A stretch of DNA of 51,134 nt from Bryobacterales bacterium. Its GTDB lineage: Bacteria; Acidobacteriota; Terriglobia; Bryobacterales; Bryobacteraceae. The DNA is taken from contig JAIXKK010000060.1 of assembly GCA_026954325.1 (NCBI GenBank), forward strand, positions 1-51,134, written 5' to 3'. Positions 24,671 through 33,869 of this stretch are shown here, piece by piece. The notes below the pieces were generated by a model. The model did not search any database, was not told where the DNA came from, and saw nothing but the letters and a program-made list of their open reading frames with translations. Position 1 is the first letter of the stretch, and each line of letters starts with the position of its first letter. Both the position numbers and the translations under genes were made by a program.

Positions 24671-25840
24671 ATGACATACTCCAAGCCGCACAGACTGCCG
24701 GCGGCGGCGTGCTTTGCCGTTTTATGCATTACGCTCTCGCTGGGATTTTGGCCCTTTCATACACCTCGGAATCAGGTCACCTGGCTCGCGGAGAGCAATG
24801 GAATCGGGTTCGGCAAATATGGAACCGTCTGGGGCGTGGGCCCATTGAACCTGTTCGCTCCACCCGAGTCAACCGGGCGCGGTATCGAAATTTGGATCCG
24901 GCCCACGCGATGGTCTACCTCCGCCACGTTCCTCTCGTTTTATACGCCGGATAAGCGCATTCCGCTGGCGCTCAGCCAATCGCTGACGGGATTGCGGCTG
25001 GACATGAACCTTTACGGCCCGATTGACTCGGTGAAAGCTCACGCCACCGTCGATGAAGTATTCGGACAAGCGCTACGGCGCCGGAAGCCCGTGTTTCTCA
25101 CGGTGACGTCGGGCAGCGAAGGAACCACAGTCTATGTGGACGGCTCACTTGCCGGCCGTGCGCCGGGGTTGCGGATTCCGGGAGACTCGTTTAATGGCCT
25201 GGTCGTGCTGGGGGACTCCCCGCGCCAGCCCAACAGCTTCTCGGGTGAGATTCGTGGCCTCGCTTTGTTCAACGTCGAATTGTCCGCCGCCCAGGCCGCC
25301 CGCGACTTCGAGACATGGGCGCGGGAAGGCCGCCCCGATCCGGAAGGCAAACCCAGGCCAGCGGCCTTGTATCTTTTCAAAGAGCGGTCCGGCGGCCTGA
25401 TACACAACCAGGAGTCTCCGGGGACGGATCTCTACATTCCTCAAAAGTACATAGTGCTCGATAAGATCGTGCTGGAGCCGTTCTGGAAGGAATTCAACCT
25501 CACTCGGTCTTATTGGTCCAGCGCCGGAAAGAACATCATCGGTTTTGTTCCATTCGGCTTCGTCTTCTACGCGCTTATCGGTCAACTGCTTCCTCGTGGA
25601 AGGGCCGTGACGGCAACGGTGTTCCTCGGCACGCTGGTCAGCCTGACGATTGAAGTAGGGCAGGTGTTTCTGCCGATGCGCGATTCCGGAACGACGGACC
25701 TGTTCACGAATACCTTCGGAACTTACCTGGGGGTGCTGTGCTTCCGCCACCTTTATCCATTGGCGGAGAGCCAAATGCCCTGGCTCCGCCACTTTTTCGG
25801 AAAGGCGCCTTCCAAGGCGGCGGGAGCAACAACCCATTGA
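24671..25840 (+). CDS. LamG-like / VanZ-like fusion membrane protein
   Basis: 389 aa. An N-terminal hydrophobic anchor (LPAAACFAVLCITLSLGFWPF) is followed by a concanavalin/LamG-type beta domain at about 60-220 (RGIEIWIRPTRWSTSATFLS, LTVTSGSEGTTVYVDGSLAG, FSGEIRGLALFNVELSAAQA). The C-terminal third is VanZ-like: SAGKNIIGFVPFGFVFYALI, TVFLGTLVSLTIEVGQVFLPMRDSGTTDLFTNTFGTYLG. The VanZ family is named after teicoplanin resistance, but most members have no known role. The gene begins 2 bp after the DUF1501 stop, so it is part of the PSD1 transcript. A role in surface carbohydrate recognition is inference from LamG. Confidence 0.85.
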   Translation: MTYSKPHRLPAAACFAVLCITLSLGFWPFHTPRNQVTWLAESNGIGFGKYGTVWGVGPLNLFAPPESTGRGIEIWIRPTRWSTSATFLSFYTPDKRIPLALSQSLTGLRLDMNLYGPIDSVKAHATVDEVFGQALRRRKPVFLTVTSGSEGTTVYVDGSLAGRAPGLRIPGDSFNGLVVLGDSPRQPNSFSGEIRGLALFNVELSAAQAARDFETWAREGRPDPEGKPRPAALYLFKERSGGLIHNQESPGTDLYIPQKYIVLDKIVLEPFWKEFNLTRSYWSSAGKNIIGFVPFGFVFYALIGQLLPRGRAVTATVFLGTLVSLTIEVGQVFLPMRDSGTTDLFTNTFGTYLGVLCFRHLYPLAESQMPWLRHFFGKAPSKAAGATTH

Positions 25841-25870
25841 AGGCAGGCGGTGTGGCATGCTGGGAACGCT

Positions 25871-26044
25871 ATGCGAGACCCGGAAATCATCGAAGCGGAA
25901 ATAATGGAAATCAGCGCCATCGCCGACGACACGATCAAGTTCGAACGGATTGTTTCCTGGTGCGCGGCTCATCCCAACGAGGTTGCCTATGCGCTGCATT
26001 TGCTTCTGGGCAGGCACGGTAACCGGCCGGCGGGCGAGGCATGA
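25871..26044 (+). CDS. Small acidic protein, 57 aa, unknown
   Basis: Reads RDPEIIEAEIMEISAIADD, then TIKFERIVSWCAAHPNEVAYALHLLLGR, which looks like three helices with a single Cys. There is no signal peptide and no membrane segment. Codon usage resembles its neighbours. Start uncertain: a GTG at 25850 adds seven residues and follows an AGGCAGG stretch. It is the last gene of the iolB-PSD1-DUF1501-VanZ series and is convergent with pyk. No known function. Confidence 0.55.
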   Translation: MRDPEIIEAEIMEISAIADDTIKFERIVSWCAAHPNEVAYALHLLLGRHGNRPAGEA

Positions 26045-26066
26045 TGCCCGCTTTGGGAGGCCGGTC

Positions 26067-27488
26067 CTACCGCAGTTCACCGACGCGGTGAATTTTCAAC
26101 ATGTTCGTGGCGCCTTTACGGCCAATCGGCTGGCCCGCGACGAACACCACCGTGTCCTTGGGTTTCAGGCTGCGGCGCTCGCAGAGCATCATGTCCACTT
26201 GCGCCAGCATTTCGTCGGTGCTGCCGAGTTGCGGAGCGACGACAGGGCGGATACCGTAGTTGACGGTGATCTGGCGCGCGACTTCGTGGGTGTGAGTGAA
26301 GACGTAGACGGGGACGGGGGGACGGTAACTGGAGAGGAGACGGCCGCTGGAGCCGCTGACGCTGAAGACAACAATGGCGGTGGCATTGACGAGTTGCGCG
26401 GCCTCGATGGCGACGTGGGCGATGATTCGCGGATCGGTCATGCCGGGAGCAGGGTGGAGGGGAGGAAAGCCTTTGCGGCGCACCGAAATTTCGGTCTCGT
26501 TAGCGATCCGGGCCATCATGCGGACCGCTTCCACGGGGTAGCGGCCGATCGAGGTTTCGGCGGAGAGCATAATGGCGTCGGTGCCGTCGTAGATGGCGTT
26601 GGCGACATCGCTCACTTCGGCGCGGGTGGGGAAGGGGCTCTGGATCATGGATTCGAGCATCTGGGTGGCGGTGATGATGAATTTGGCCTTGCGGCGTGCT
26701 TTGCGGATGATCTCCTTCTGGATGGCGGGAACTTTTTCGACGGCCATCTCGACGCCGAGATCGCCGCGAGCCACCATCACTCCGTCGGATTCGTCGAGTA
26801 TGGAATCAAAGTTTTCCCATCCTTCAGGCTTCTCGATCTTGGCCACGATGGGGATGGACGCGTCGTTTTCGTCGAGGAAGTGGCGCAGGCGGAGCACATC
26901 TTCGCGTACGCGAACGAAGGAAAGGGCCACGAAGTCGATGCCGGCCTGGAGCCCTTCGCGGAGGTCGGCCATGTCCTTCTTGGTGAGGGACGGCGCACCG
27001 AGTTTGACGCCGGGAAGGTTGATGCCCTTGCGATCGCTGATGGGGCCGCCGGCCACCACCTCGCAGTGAACCTGGACGCCGTCGCTTGAAAGGGCGCGCA
27101 GTTCCACGCTGCCGTCGGCGAGCAGGATACGGTCCCCCGGTTTCACGTCCGTGGCGAATTCTTTGTACGTTGTGGAGGCGCGGCGGCAGGTGCCGGCGAC
27201 GGATTCGGTGGTGATAGTGAACCCGGCGCCCTTTTCGAGGACGCATTGCCCGTTCTCGAAGGTTTCCAGTCGAATCTTGGGGCCTTGAAGATCGAGGAGG
27301 ATGCTGGTGTTGGCGCCGAGTTCTTCGGCTGTTTTTCGCACGGCAAAGATCAGATCGGAGATCTCGCCCGTCCGGGCGTGGGATGCGTTAATGCGGAAGA
27401 CGTTCACTCCGGCCACGATCAAATCATGAATCCCCCGCGCGGAATTGGAGGAAGGACCAAGAGTGGCTACGATTTTTGTGGTGGGCAT
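26067..27488 (-). CDS. pyk: Pyruvate kinase
   Basis: 473 aa, normal length. Final ATP-forming step of glycolysis. TKIVATLGPSSNS at the N-terminus, VNVFRINASHA, DLQGPKIRLE, VALSFVRVREDVL, VAKIEKPEGWENFDSILDESDGVMVARGDLGVEM (catalytic Lys and metal Glu/Asp), ATQMLESMIQSPFPTRAEVSDVANAIYDGTDAIMLSAET, and a C-terminal allosteric-type domain. The usual family Asn-Phe-Ser-His reads Asn-Ala-Ser-His here, a common variant. Single gene, convergent with the small acidic protein. Confidence 0.96.
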   Translation of the reverse strand: MPTTKIVATLGPSSNSARGIHDLIVAGVNVFRINASHARTGEISDLIFAVRKTAEELGANTSILLDLQGPKIRLETFENGQCVLEKGAGFTITTESVAGTCRRASTTYKEFATDVKPGDRILLADGSVELRALSSDGVQVHCEVVAGGPISDRKGINLPGVKLGAPSLTKKDMADLREGLQAGIDFVALSFVRVREDVLRLRHFLDENDASIPIVAKIEKPEGWENFDSILDESDGVMVARGDLGVEMAVEKVPAIQKEIIRKARRKAKFIITATQMLESMIQSPFPTRAEVSDVANAIYDGTDAIMLSAETSIGRYPVEAVRMMARIANETEISVRRKGFPPLHPAPGMTDPRIIAHVAIEAAQLVNATAIVVFSVSGSSGRLLSSYRPPVPVYVFTHTHEVARQITVNYGIRPVVAPQLGSTDEMLAQVDMMLCERRSLKPKDTVVFVAGQPIGRKGATNMLKIHRVGELR

Positions 27489-27665
27489 CTGCGGGCCGCC
27501 TGCAAGGCCCGGGCGCGGCTGATGCAGGCGTGACTTTCATTTTGGCACGTTGCCGGCCCGGCTTGTGTTTCCGTTTACTTACGTGCTTCAGCAGAGGTGG
27601 AATTTCTGGCATAATGAAGAGCGCTCTGGCCATCATCCGGCGCCCCCAGCCCACCAGGGACAAGG

Positions 27666-30074
27666 ATGAGATTTTTAGGACCGACACGACATCACAGGCT
27701 GAACGAAGCCGCGGGAGTAGTGTATCTGGTCGGCGCACTGGTATTGTCGCTGAGCCTGTACTCCTTCTATCCCGGCGATCCATCATTCAATACGGCTACG
27801 CCTGACATCCGGGTACAGAACCTGATCGGCAAAGCCGGCTCATATACTTCTGACCTGCTGTTTCAATTGTTGGGGTGGGGGGCATGGGTATTGCCGGTAG
27901 CGGTCTTCGCCCTCGCGGTGAAATGGCTGCGCTCGCGGCCGATTCAGGTGCCGTTCGTGAAGGCAATCGGATTCTTTCTGCTGGTGCTCGGCTCCTGTAC
28001 GGGTCTTGCGCTGATCCCTTGGCTCCATCCACTGCAGGGCGTGTTGCCGCCGGGCGGGCTGGCCGGGGTCCTGGTTGCGGATTCGCTGGTGAGCGCGCTG
28101 AATCCGACGGGCGCGGCATTTCTGACGGCCACCACGCTGTTTGTTTCCCTGTACCTGGTGTCAAGCTTTTCGCTGGCGAAGGTGCCGGTATGGTTCGCGG
28201 GACCGCGACAATGGCAGGAACAGCAAAAAAGCCGGTGGCGGAGATGGAAAGACCAGAGGGCGCTGAACCGGCTGGCGAAGCAACAGTTGAAGGAGGAACG
28301 GGCGAGGGCGAAGGCGGCAAAGCGAAAGCCCGCGGAGACGAATCCCGGCCAAGCCGTGGTGAATGCTCCGCCTGCCGCGCCGTACGCGCGGGAAGACCGG
28401 CCGCCATGGGAGGAGGCTGGAGAGCAGGGGCAGTTCCGCGCAGTGGAGCCTTCCGTTGACGAAGCGGCGGAGCAGGAAATCCCTATCTGTGTTCTCGAGG
28501 AGCCGGAACCGTTTCCGCCGCCCCCGCGCACGATCGTGGAGCCGGAACCGGTGCGGCCGGCGAATCCTCCACGGCGGCGTCCAGTGACGTTCGATCCGCC
28601 ATCGACAACCCTGTTGAATGAGGCGCCCGTGCGAAGCGCCTATGACGGGCAGGAATTGAAGGAGATCGCGGGACGAATCAAGTCGAAGCTGGAAGAGTTC
28701 AACGTGCTGGGTTCGGTGGTGCAGATCAATCCGGGTCCGGTGGTGACGACGTTCGAATACAAGCCCGAAGCGGGCATCAAGTACAGCCGGATTGTGACGC
28801 TGACGGAAGATCTTTGCCTGGGCCTGCAGGCGGAATCCATCTTCATCGAACGGTTGCCCGGGAAGCCGACGGTGGGCATCGAAGTGCCGAACACGAGGCG
28901 GGAAGTGATCAGCCTGCGGCAGATTCTCGAATCGGAGGAGTTCAGCGACTCGGGGTCGAAACTGACGATTTGCCTGGGTAAGGACATCAACGGCCGGATC
29001 AAGGTGGCCTCGCTCGAAGCGATGCCGCACCTTCTGATTGCGGGTTCGACAGGATCGGGCAAAAGCGTCATGCTGAACTCGCTGATCATGTCGATACTCT
29101 ACAAGGCGACCCCGGACGAGGTGCGGATGGTGCTGGTGGATCCCAAGCGCGTGGAGATGGGCATTTACGAAGGAATTCCGCACCTGTTGACGCCGGTGAT
29201 CACGGACGCCAAGCAGGCGACGAACGCGCTGCGCAACGCCGTGCTCGAAATGGAGCGGCGGTTGAAACTGCTGGCTTCGCAAGGGGTGCGCAACATCGAG
29301 CAGTTCAACAGGAAAGTGAAGCAGACGGCGGCGACGCCGAGGAGCCTGTTTGAAGAGGAGGAGCCCGCGGGAGAGCAGGAGCAGTTGAAACCGCTGCCCT
29401 ACATTCTGATTGTGATCGACGAGTTGGCGGACCTGATGATGCTGGAGCGGGCCAATGTGGAGGCTTCGGTGACGCGGTTGGCGCAAATGGCGCGCGCGGT
29501 GGGAATGCATCTGGTTCTGGCGACGCAGCGTCCGAGCGTGGACGTGATTACGGGTTTGATCAAGGCGAATTTCCCGTCGCGCATCAGTTTCCGGGTGGCA
29601 ACGCGGGTGGACTCGCGCACCGTGCTGGACGTGATGGGCGCCGAGCATCTGCTGGGGCGCGGCGACATGCTGTATCTGCCTCCAGGCTCGTCCCGGCTGG
29701 TGAGGGTGCACGGCGCGCTGGTGACGGAAAACGAGATCAATCGCGTGGTGGAGCACTGGCGGGACCAGGCGCTGCCGGACTATGACGAAAGCTATCTGAA
29801 GCCGCCGCCATCGGAGGATGACGATCTGGAAATCGGATCGGAAGAGGAAGGCGGCGGAGTGCAGGATGCCATGTACCAGGAGGCGGTGCGCGTGGTGCTG
29901 GAGATGGGCAAAGCGTCAACGTCGATTCTCCAACGGCGGCTGCGGTTAGGGTACGGTCGCGCGGCGCGCATTCTCGACATGATGCACCGCGACGGGATCA
30001 TCGGTCCGCCGGACGGAAGCCGGCCGAGGGAAGTGTTGAAGCGCCCGGACTGGCTCGATGAGATCGAGCAGTAA
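27666..30074 (+). CDS. ftsK: DNA translocase FtsK/SpoIIIE
   Basis: 802 aa septal DNA pump that moves chromosome ends to daughter cells and activates dimer resolution. Four transmembrane helices cover about residues 15-170, then a Lys/Arg/Pro-rich linker (about 180-310). The alpha/beta motor includes Walker A GSTGSGKSVMLNSL (about 460-467), VLVDPKRVEMGIYEGIPHLL, Walker B region ILIVIDELADLMML, and RPSVDVITGLIKANFPSRISFRV. The C-terminal gamma domain (QRRLRLGYGRAARILDMMHR, GIIGPPDGSRPREVL) recognises polar KOPS-type sites. AGGGA lies 5 nt upstream of the start. Convergent with DUF2203, 2 bp apart. Confidence 0.96.
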   Translation: MRFLGPTRHHRLNEAAGVVYLVGALVLSLSLYSFYPGDPSFNTATPDIRVQNLIGKAGSYTSDLLFQLLGWGAWVLPVAVFALAVKWLRSRPIQVPFVKAIGFFLLVLGSCTGLALIPWLHPLQGVLPPGGLAGVLVADSLVSALNPTGAAFLTATTLFVSLYLVSSFSLAKVPVWFAGPRQWQEQQKSRWRRWKDQRALNRLAKQQLKEERARAKAAKRKPAETNPGQAVVNAPPAAPYAREDRPPWEEAGEQGQFRAVEPSVDEAAEQEIPICVLEEPEPFPPPPRTIVEPEPVRPANPPRRRPVTFDPPSTTLLNEAPVRSAYDGQELKEIAGRIKSKLEEFNVLGSVVQINPGPVVTTFEYKPEAGIKYSRIVTLTEDLCLGLQAESIFIERLPGKPTVGIEVPNTRREVISLRQILESEEFSDSGSKLTICLGKDINGRIKVASLEAMPHLLIAGSTGSGKSVMLNSLIMSILYKATPDEVRMVLVDPKRVEMGIYEGIPHLLTPVITDAKQATNALRNAVLEMERRLKLLASQGVRNIEQFNRKVKQTAATPRSLFEEEEPAGEQEQLKPLPYILIVIDELADLMMLERANVEASVTRLAQMARAVGMHLVLATQRPSVDVITGLIKANFPSRISFRVATRVDSRTVLDVMGAEHLLGRGDMLYLPPGSSRLVRVHGALVTENEINRVVEHWRDQALPDYDESYLKPPPSEDDDLEIGSEEEGGGVQDAMYQEAVRVVLEMGKASTSILQRRLRLGYGRAARILDMMHRDGIIGPPDGSRPREVLKRPDWLDEIEQ

Positions 30075-30076
30075 AG

Positions 30077-30517
30077 TCAGCTCTTGCGGCTGCCGCGATG
30101 GTTGCGGCGGAACTCTTCATCGACGGATTTGCGGCCGCGGAATCCTTCCTGTAATCCGTGCCAATGGGAGATGCCGGATTCGCCGAGCTTCCAGCAGAGG
30201 TAGACTTCCTCTCCCTTGTAGAGCGTACGAAAATCGAGAAGGCCGATATCCAGGTCCTTGACCTCGCAACCTAACGACTGGATGTGATCGAGGGTTGCCT
30301 TGAGCTGAGCGGCGCAGGTGTCACGGCGTGATTTTTCCGCGTTGAGCCGCGGCGCGTCCACCATGGCTCCACCGCTCATGAGGATGCGGCGGGACTCGCG
30401 TTCGAGGACTTCTTCCGCCTCCAGATAGAAGCGCTTCAATTCGATGGCGGCGCGGATGGAGTTCTCGACTTCCGGCAGGAGCGCTTCGGCCTCTTCGAGG
30501 GTGAAGTACCGGGACAT
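30077..30517 (-). CDS. DUF2203 family protein
   Basis: 146 aa. YFTLEEAEALLPEVENSIR at the N-terminus, a long helical middle (ELKRFYLEAEEVLERESRR), and GCEVKDLDIGLLDFRTLYKGEEVYLCWKLGESGISHWHGLQEGFRGRK, the conserved core of the family. Cytoplasmic, function unknown. It begins 9 bp after the yjbQ stop, so the two are cotranscribed. Confidence 0.88.
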   Translation of the reverse strand: MSRYFTLEEAEALLPEVENSIRAAIELKRFYLEAEEVLERESRRILMSGGAMVDAPRLNAEKSRRDTCAAQLKATLDHIQSLGCEVKDLDIGLLDFRTLYKGEEVYLCWKLGESGISHWHGLQEGFRGRKSVDEEFRRNHRGSRKS

Positions 30518-30526
30518 CCGGGGCGA

Positions 30527-31027
30527 TCAGACGCCGGAAACCTGAACCGCAAGGGTGCGGCTGCGCGGTCCGTCGAATTCGGCGAGGATGATGCTCTGCC
30601 AGGTCCCGAGGAGCACGGATGCGTTGCGGACCTGGAGGCAGAGCGTCTGGCCCATGAGCATTCCGCGCATGTGGGCATCGGCATTACGGCGCTCGCAATC
30701 CGAGTAAAGAGGATCGTTGTGACGGTAGTAGCCGTTGCGGTCCACTACCTTCTCAAAGAACTCCTTCACGTCGTGGAGCAGGGCGTCCTGCCATTCGTTG
30801 ATGAAGATGGCGGTGGTTGTGTGCAGAGTTTGCAGGTGGACGATGCCATCCTTCACGCCGCTTTTGCGCACCACTTCGTTGATACGCTCAGTGATGTTGG
30901 ACAACTGCGTGCGGTCGCTGGAAATCCAGTCGATGATGCGGTTGTAAACCTTGTAGCCAAGGTGGCTGGCTGGAGTTGAAACGTCGCTAACCTCACTGGT
31001 TCCCGTGGAAGCCTTTACTGGACTCAT
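30527..31027 (-). CDS. YjbQ/UPF0047 family protein
   Basis: 166 aa. The family core GIVHLQTLHTTTAIFINEWQDALLHDVKEF and the C-terminal ADAHMRGMLMGQTLCLQVRN, LLGTWQSIILAEFDGPRSRT match UPF0047; several conserved His residues form a probable metal site. Homologues show weak thiamine-phosphate synthase activity in vitro, hence the name 'secondary thiamine-phosphate synthase', but the physiological role is unsettled, and a true thiE is present in this window. A strong GGGGAGGA Shine-Dalgarno supports the start. The first 20 residues (Ser/Thr-rich) extend beyond the usual family start. Confidence 0.88.
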   Translation of the reverse strand: MSPVKASTGTSEVSDVSTPASHLGYKVYNRIIDWISSDRTQLSNITERINEVVRKSGVKDGIVHLQTLHTTTAIFINEWQDALLHDVKEFFEKVVDRNGYYRHNDPLYSDCERRNADAHMRGMLMGQTLCLQVRNASVLLGTWQSIILAEFDGPRSRTLAVQVSGV

Positions 31028-31223
31028 GTCCTCCCCTTCTCCTTCAGTTGATACATGAACCCGCCTTCGAGATTCAAAGAATGCAACTGATCCCCGTTCA
31101 GTATAGCAGGAAACGGCACTAAGAGATTCCGTTTGAGCATGTTAGAACGCGGCAGCGGAGTTCCCTCACGGAAAACGGCGGCAAGGCTATATTCCGGAGG
31201 ATATCATCCGTTTATCTTGAAGT

Positions 31224-32447
31224 TCAGATCCGCAGGAAAATCCTGCGCCGGTGCATCCAGAAGAGCATAAGCCAGAAGACGAGCAGGACGGCAGTTCCGC
31301 GGAAAAACGGTTCGAGTCCGGCGCCCGCGAACTGGAATACGTTGGGACCCAGATGGATGCGGAACGAGTCGGTGATGAATTTCCCGAACAGGTGAGCGAT
31401 CAGGTAGGCGGCAATGGAGTTCATGCCGATGACGACGAGGGAGAAGGTCCAGCGCTGGTAGCCCTTCACGTCGATGAGCCAACTGAAGCCGGCGAGGATG
31501 AGGAAGCAGGCGCCGCCGCTGGCGAGGGTCCAGGCCGGAGTCCAGATTCGCTTGACGACGGGACAGATGCCGGTGAAATGCAGCAAGAGCCCGGCGGCGA
31601 TGCCGATGACACCCGCGAGGAGCAGTCGCTTCATGGGGATGGATGGGGCGGCGGCGCGGAGCCAGCGGCCGGCAACGAGACCGAGGATCATGGTTCCGAG
31701 GGTGGGAATGAAACTCAGCGTGAGGTAGCCGCCGCCGTTGTATAGAAACGGTTTGACGCGCGGGAAGAGATTGAGGAACCAGACATCGAAGGCCTGCCCG
31801 AGGTTGCTGTTCTTGTTCCAGTGAGCGGCGAAGCCGGTGAAGTTGTATTGCCAGTCCGCGGGTACGCCGGCAGCCTGATAGTCGAAGGCGGGGCCGGGCG
31901 CGGGATAGAGCGCCCAAGCCAGCCAGTAGCCGCCCAGGATGACTCCGAGGGCGGTCCATTGCCAGCGGGCCGGACGAAATCCGAGGAGGAAGAGAAAGGG
32001 GTAGCCGAGGCCGATCTGGGTGAGGGTGTCTTCAAAGGTGAAGTTGGTCATCGGGCTCGATAGGGAGCGAAGGAAGATGCCGAGCCAGACGAGCAGGAGG
32101 GAGCGCCAGAGCGCGTGCACGAACGTCCTGTTGAAGGTGGCTCCCTTGGCAAGACGGCTGGCGATGGAATAGGGAAGCGCGACGCCGACGAGGAAGGAGA
32201 ACGAGGGTTGAATGAGATCGTGAAGCGAACAGCCCGCCCACGGCACATGGGTTTGATTCCAGGCGAGAATGCTCCAGAACCAGTTGCCCGGGTAGGCGCG
32301 AGAGACGCGGGCAAGTTGGAGCACTTCGGCCATCATGAGGAACATGACGAGTCCGCGGTAGACGTCGACGGCGACATTGCGGCGGACGGTTTGGGGTTTG
32401 CCGCCGGGGTCGCGGGCAGGGACGGTGGATTCCAGAACGGCTTGCAT
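31224..32447 (-). CDS. DUF5009 / heparan N-acetyltransferase-like membrane protein
   Basis: 407 aa with about 10 transmembrane helices. The N-terminal [20 protein letters not shown] followed by [22 protein letters not shown] is the pattern of the NagX/HGSNAT group, which moves acetyl groups across the membrane to sugars; the His in LHDLIQP matches the proposed active-site region. Later segments are [17 protein letters not shown] and [25 protein letters not shown] Shine-Dalgarno precedes the start by about 8 nt. It is downstream of der on the same strand with a 90-bp gap. Amino-sugar acetylation for peptidoglycan recycling is the likely role, not proven. Confidence 0.85.
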   Translation of the reverse strand: MQAVLESTVPARDPGGKPQTVRRNVAVDVYRGLVMFLMMAEVLQLARVSRAYPGNWFWSILAWNQTHVPWAGCSLHDLIQPSFSFLVGVALPYSIASRLAKGATFNRTFVHALWRSLLLVWLGIFLRSLSSPMTNFTFEDTLTQIGLGYPFLFLLGFRPARWQWTALGVILGGYWLAWALYPAPGPAFDYQAAGVPADWQYNFTGFAAHWNKNSNLGQAFDVWFLNLFPRVKPFLYNGGGYLTLSFIPTLGTMILGLVAGRWLRAAAPSIPMKRLLLAGVIGIAAGLLLHFTGICPVVKRIWTPAWTLASGGACFLILAGFSWLIDVKGYQRWTFSLVVIGMNSIAAYLIAHLFGKFITDSFRIHLGPNVFQFAGAGLEPFFRGTAVLLVFWLMLFWMHRRRIFLRI

Positions 32448-32537
32448 CGGGCGCCCTCCTCGGGAGTTTTCAATCTAGCATTTCGGAATCGAGCGGGGAA
32501 GGGGCCGCGGTGGGAGGGTACGCGCAGTTCGGTAGGC

Positions 32538-33845
32538 TCACTTGCGGCGCGGGGATTTGGTCTTGAGCACGATGGGCGTGGCGGCGAAGCCGAACTCCTT
32601 ACGCAGGCGGTTGATGAGGAACCGCTCGGTGGAAAAGTGCAGGCCGCTTCGGCTTCCGGTGAACAGAACAAATGTCGGCGGGCGGACGGAAGCTTGCGTG
32701 ATGTACTTCAGCTTCAGGTCGGTATCCATGTTAAGGGACTCGACGAAGCGGTTCAGTTCGCCCGTGGAGACGCGGTGGGATGCCGCGTCATAGGCCTCCT
32801 TGACGTGGCGGAAGATCTGGGAAACCCCGGATTTCGTCTTCGCGGAGAGGAAGAGCACGGGAGCGAATTCAAGGAACTTCAGGTTGTCGCGCACTGCCTG
32901 AAGGAAGGTCTTGCGGTTCGTTTCCGAAGTGATGTCCCACTTATTGACGCAGATGATGACGGGGCGGCCGTCCTCGACGGCATAGCCCGCAATGGTGGCA
33001 TCGAGGGCGACGAATCCTTCGCCGGCATCCATGAGGAAGAGGACGACGTTCGCCATGCGGATGTGGCGGCGCGCCATGACGACACTGAGTTTCTCCGCCA
33101 TGAGCTTTGTCTTGCCTTTGCGGCGGATGCCGGCGGTATCGACGAAGGTGTATTGTACGCCGTCATGATCCACGGATTCGTCGACGGCGTCGCGCGTGGT
33201 GCCGGCCACCGGAGAAACGATGGCGCGCTCTTCGCCGGCAAGAGCGTTGAGGAGCGTGGACTTGCCCACGTTTGGACGCCCGATAATGGCCACCTTGATG
33301 CGCGGGGGGCCAACAGAGGCGGCGGACTCCTCCGCCTCGGGAAAGGACGCGGTGACGTGATCGAGCAGTTCCTCGATGCCGAGGCGATGCTCGGCGGAGA
33401 CGGGCAGGACATCGGCGATGCCCAAGGCGTAGAACTCGTGGACCAGAGATTCGCGGGCGGCGGCGTCAATCTTGTTGACGGCCAGCGTAACGGGCTTGCC
33501 AAGCTTGCGCAGCAGGACGGCAAGTTCGCGGTCGGCGGCGGTGATCTCCGTGCGGCCATCGATGAGAAAGATGATGTGCGCGGCCTCTTCCAGCGCGACC
33601 TTGGCCTGCTTGAAGATTTCCGTGGGGATGAGGTCCTCATCGTTGGGGATGATGCCCCCGGTGTCGATGATTTCGAATTTCCGGCCGTGGTGGTGGGCCT
33701 TACCGCGGATGCGATCGCGCGTGATGCCGGGCTCATCCCCGACAATCGACCGTCTGTCCCGAATGATCGCGTTGAATAAGGTGGATTTGCCGACGTTCGG
33801 CCTGCCTACGATAACCACGACCGGCAGACTACGCTGCGGGTCCAT
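32538..33845 (-). CDS. der: Ribosome-assembly GTPase Der (EngA)
   Basis: 435 aa with two tandem GTPase domains and a KH-like C-terminus. Domain 1: VGRPNVGKSTLFNAI (G1), DTGG (G3), NKID (G4). Domain 2: IGRPNVGKSTLLNAL, DTAG, NKWD, SAKTKSG. Required for 50S subunit maturation. The C-terminus (PPTFVLFTGSRSGLHFSTER, RKEFGFAATPIVLKTKSPRR) is typical. Its ATG at 33845 has TATCAT 8 nt upstream, overlapping the -10 region of the divergent precorrin-2 dehydrogenase gene; only 24 bp separate the two starts. Confidence 0.97.
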   Translation of the reverse strand: MDPQRSLPVVVIVGRPNVGKSTLFNAIIRDRRSIVGDEPGITRDRIRGKAHHHGRKFEIIDTGGIIPNDEDLIPTEIFKQAKVALEEAAHIIFLIDGRTEITAADRELAVLLRKLGKPVTLAVNKIDAAARESLVHEFYALGIADVLPVSAEHRLGIEELLDHVTASFPEAEESAASVGPPRIKVAIIGRPNVGKSTLLNALAGEERAIVSPVAGTTRDAVDESVDHDGVQYTFVDTAGIRRKGKTKLMAEKLSVVMARRHIRMANVVLFLMDAGEGFVALDATIAGYAVEDGRPVIICVNKWDITSETNRKTFLQAVRDNLKFLEFAPVLFLSAKTKSGVSQIFRHVKEAYDAASHRVSTGELNRFVESLNMDTDLKLKYITQASVRPPTFVLFTGSRSGLHFSTERFLINRLRKEFGFAATPIVLKTKSPRRK

Positions 33846-33853
33846 GCAACCTC

Positions 33854-33863
33854 ATGATACCAT
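33854..33863. promoter_or_regulatory. Overlapping divergent -10 boxes, der / precorrin-2 dehydrogenase
   Basis: Minus strand TATCAT (33859-33854), 8 nt before the der ATG. Plus strand TACCAT (33858-33863), 6 nt before the ATG at 33870. The hexamers share two bases. No good -35 on either side, and no room for a Shine-Dalgarno after either predicted transcript start. Confidence 0.42.
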
Positions 33864-33869
33864 CCGCCC

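Noticed and set aside
30527..31027. YjbQ as a second pathway for thiamine phosphate
   Set aside because: The name rests on weak in vitro activity of homologues; a complete thiE is present, and YjbQ is cotranscribed with DUF2203 rather than thiamine genes.
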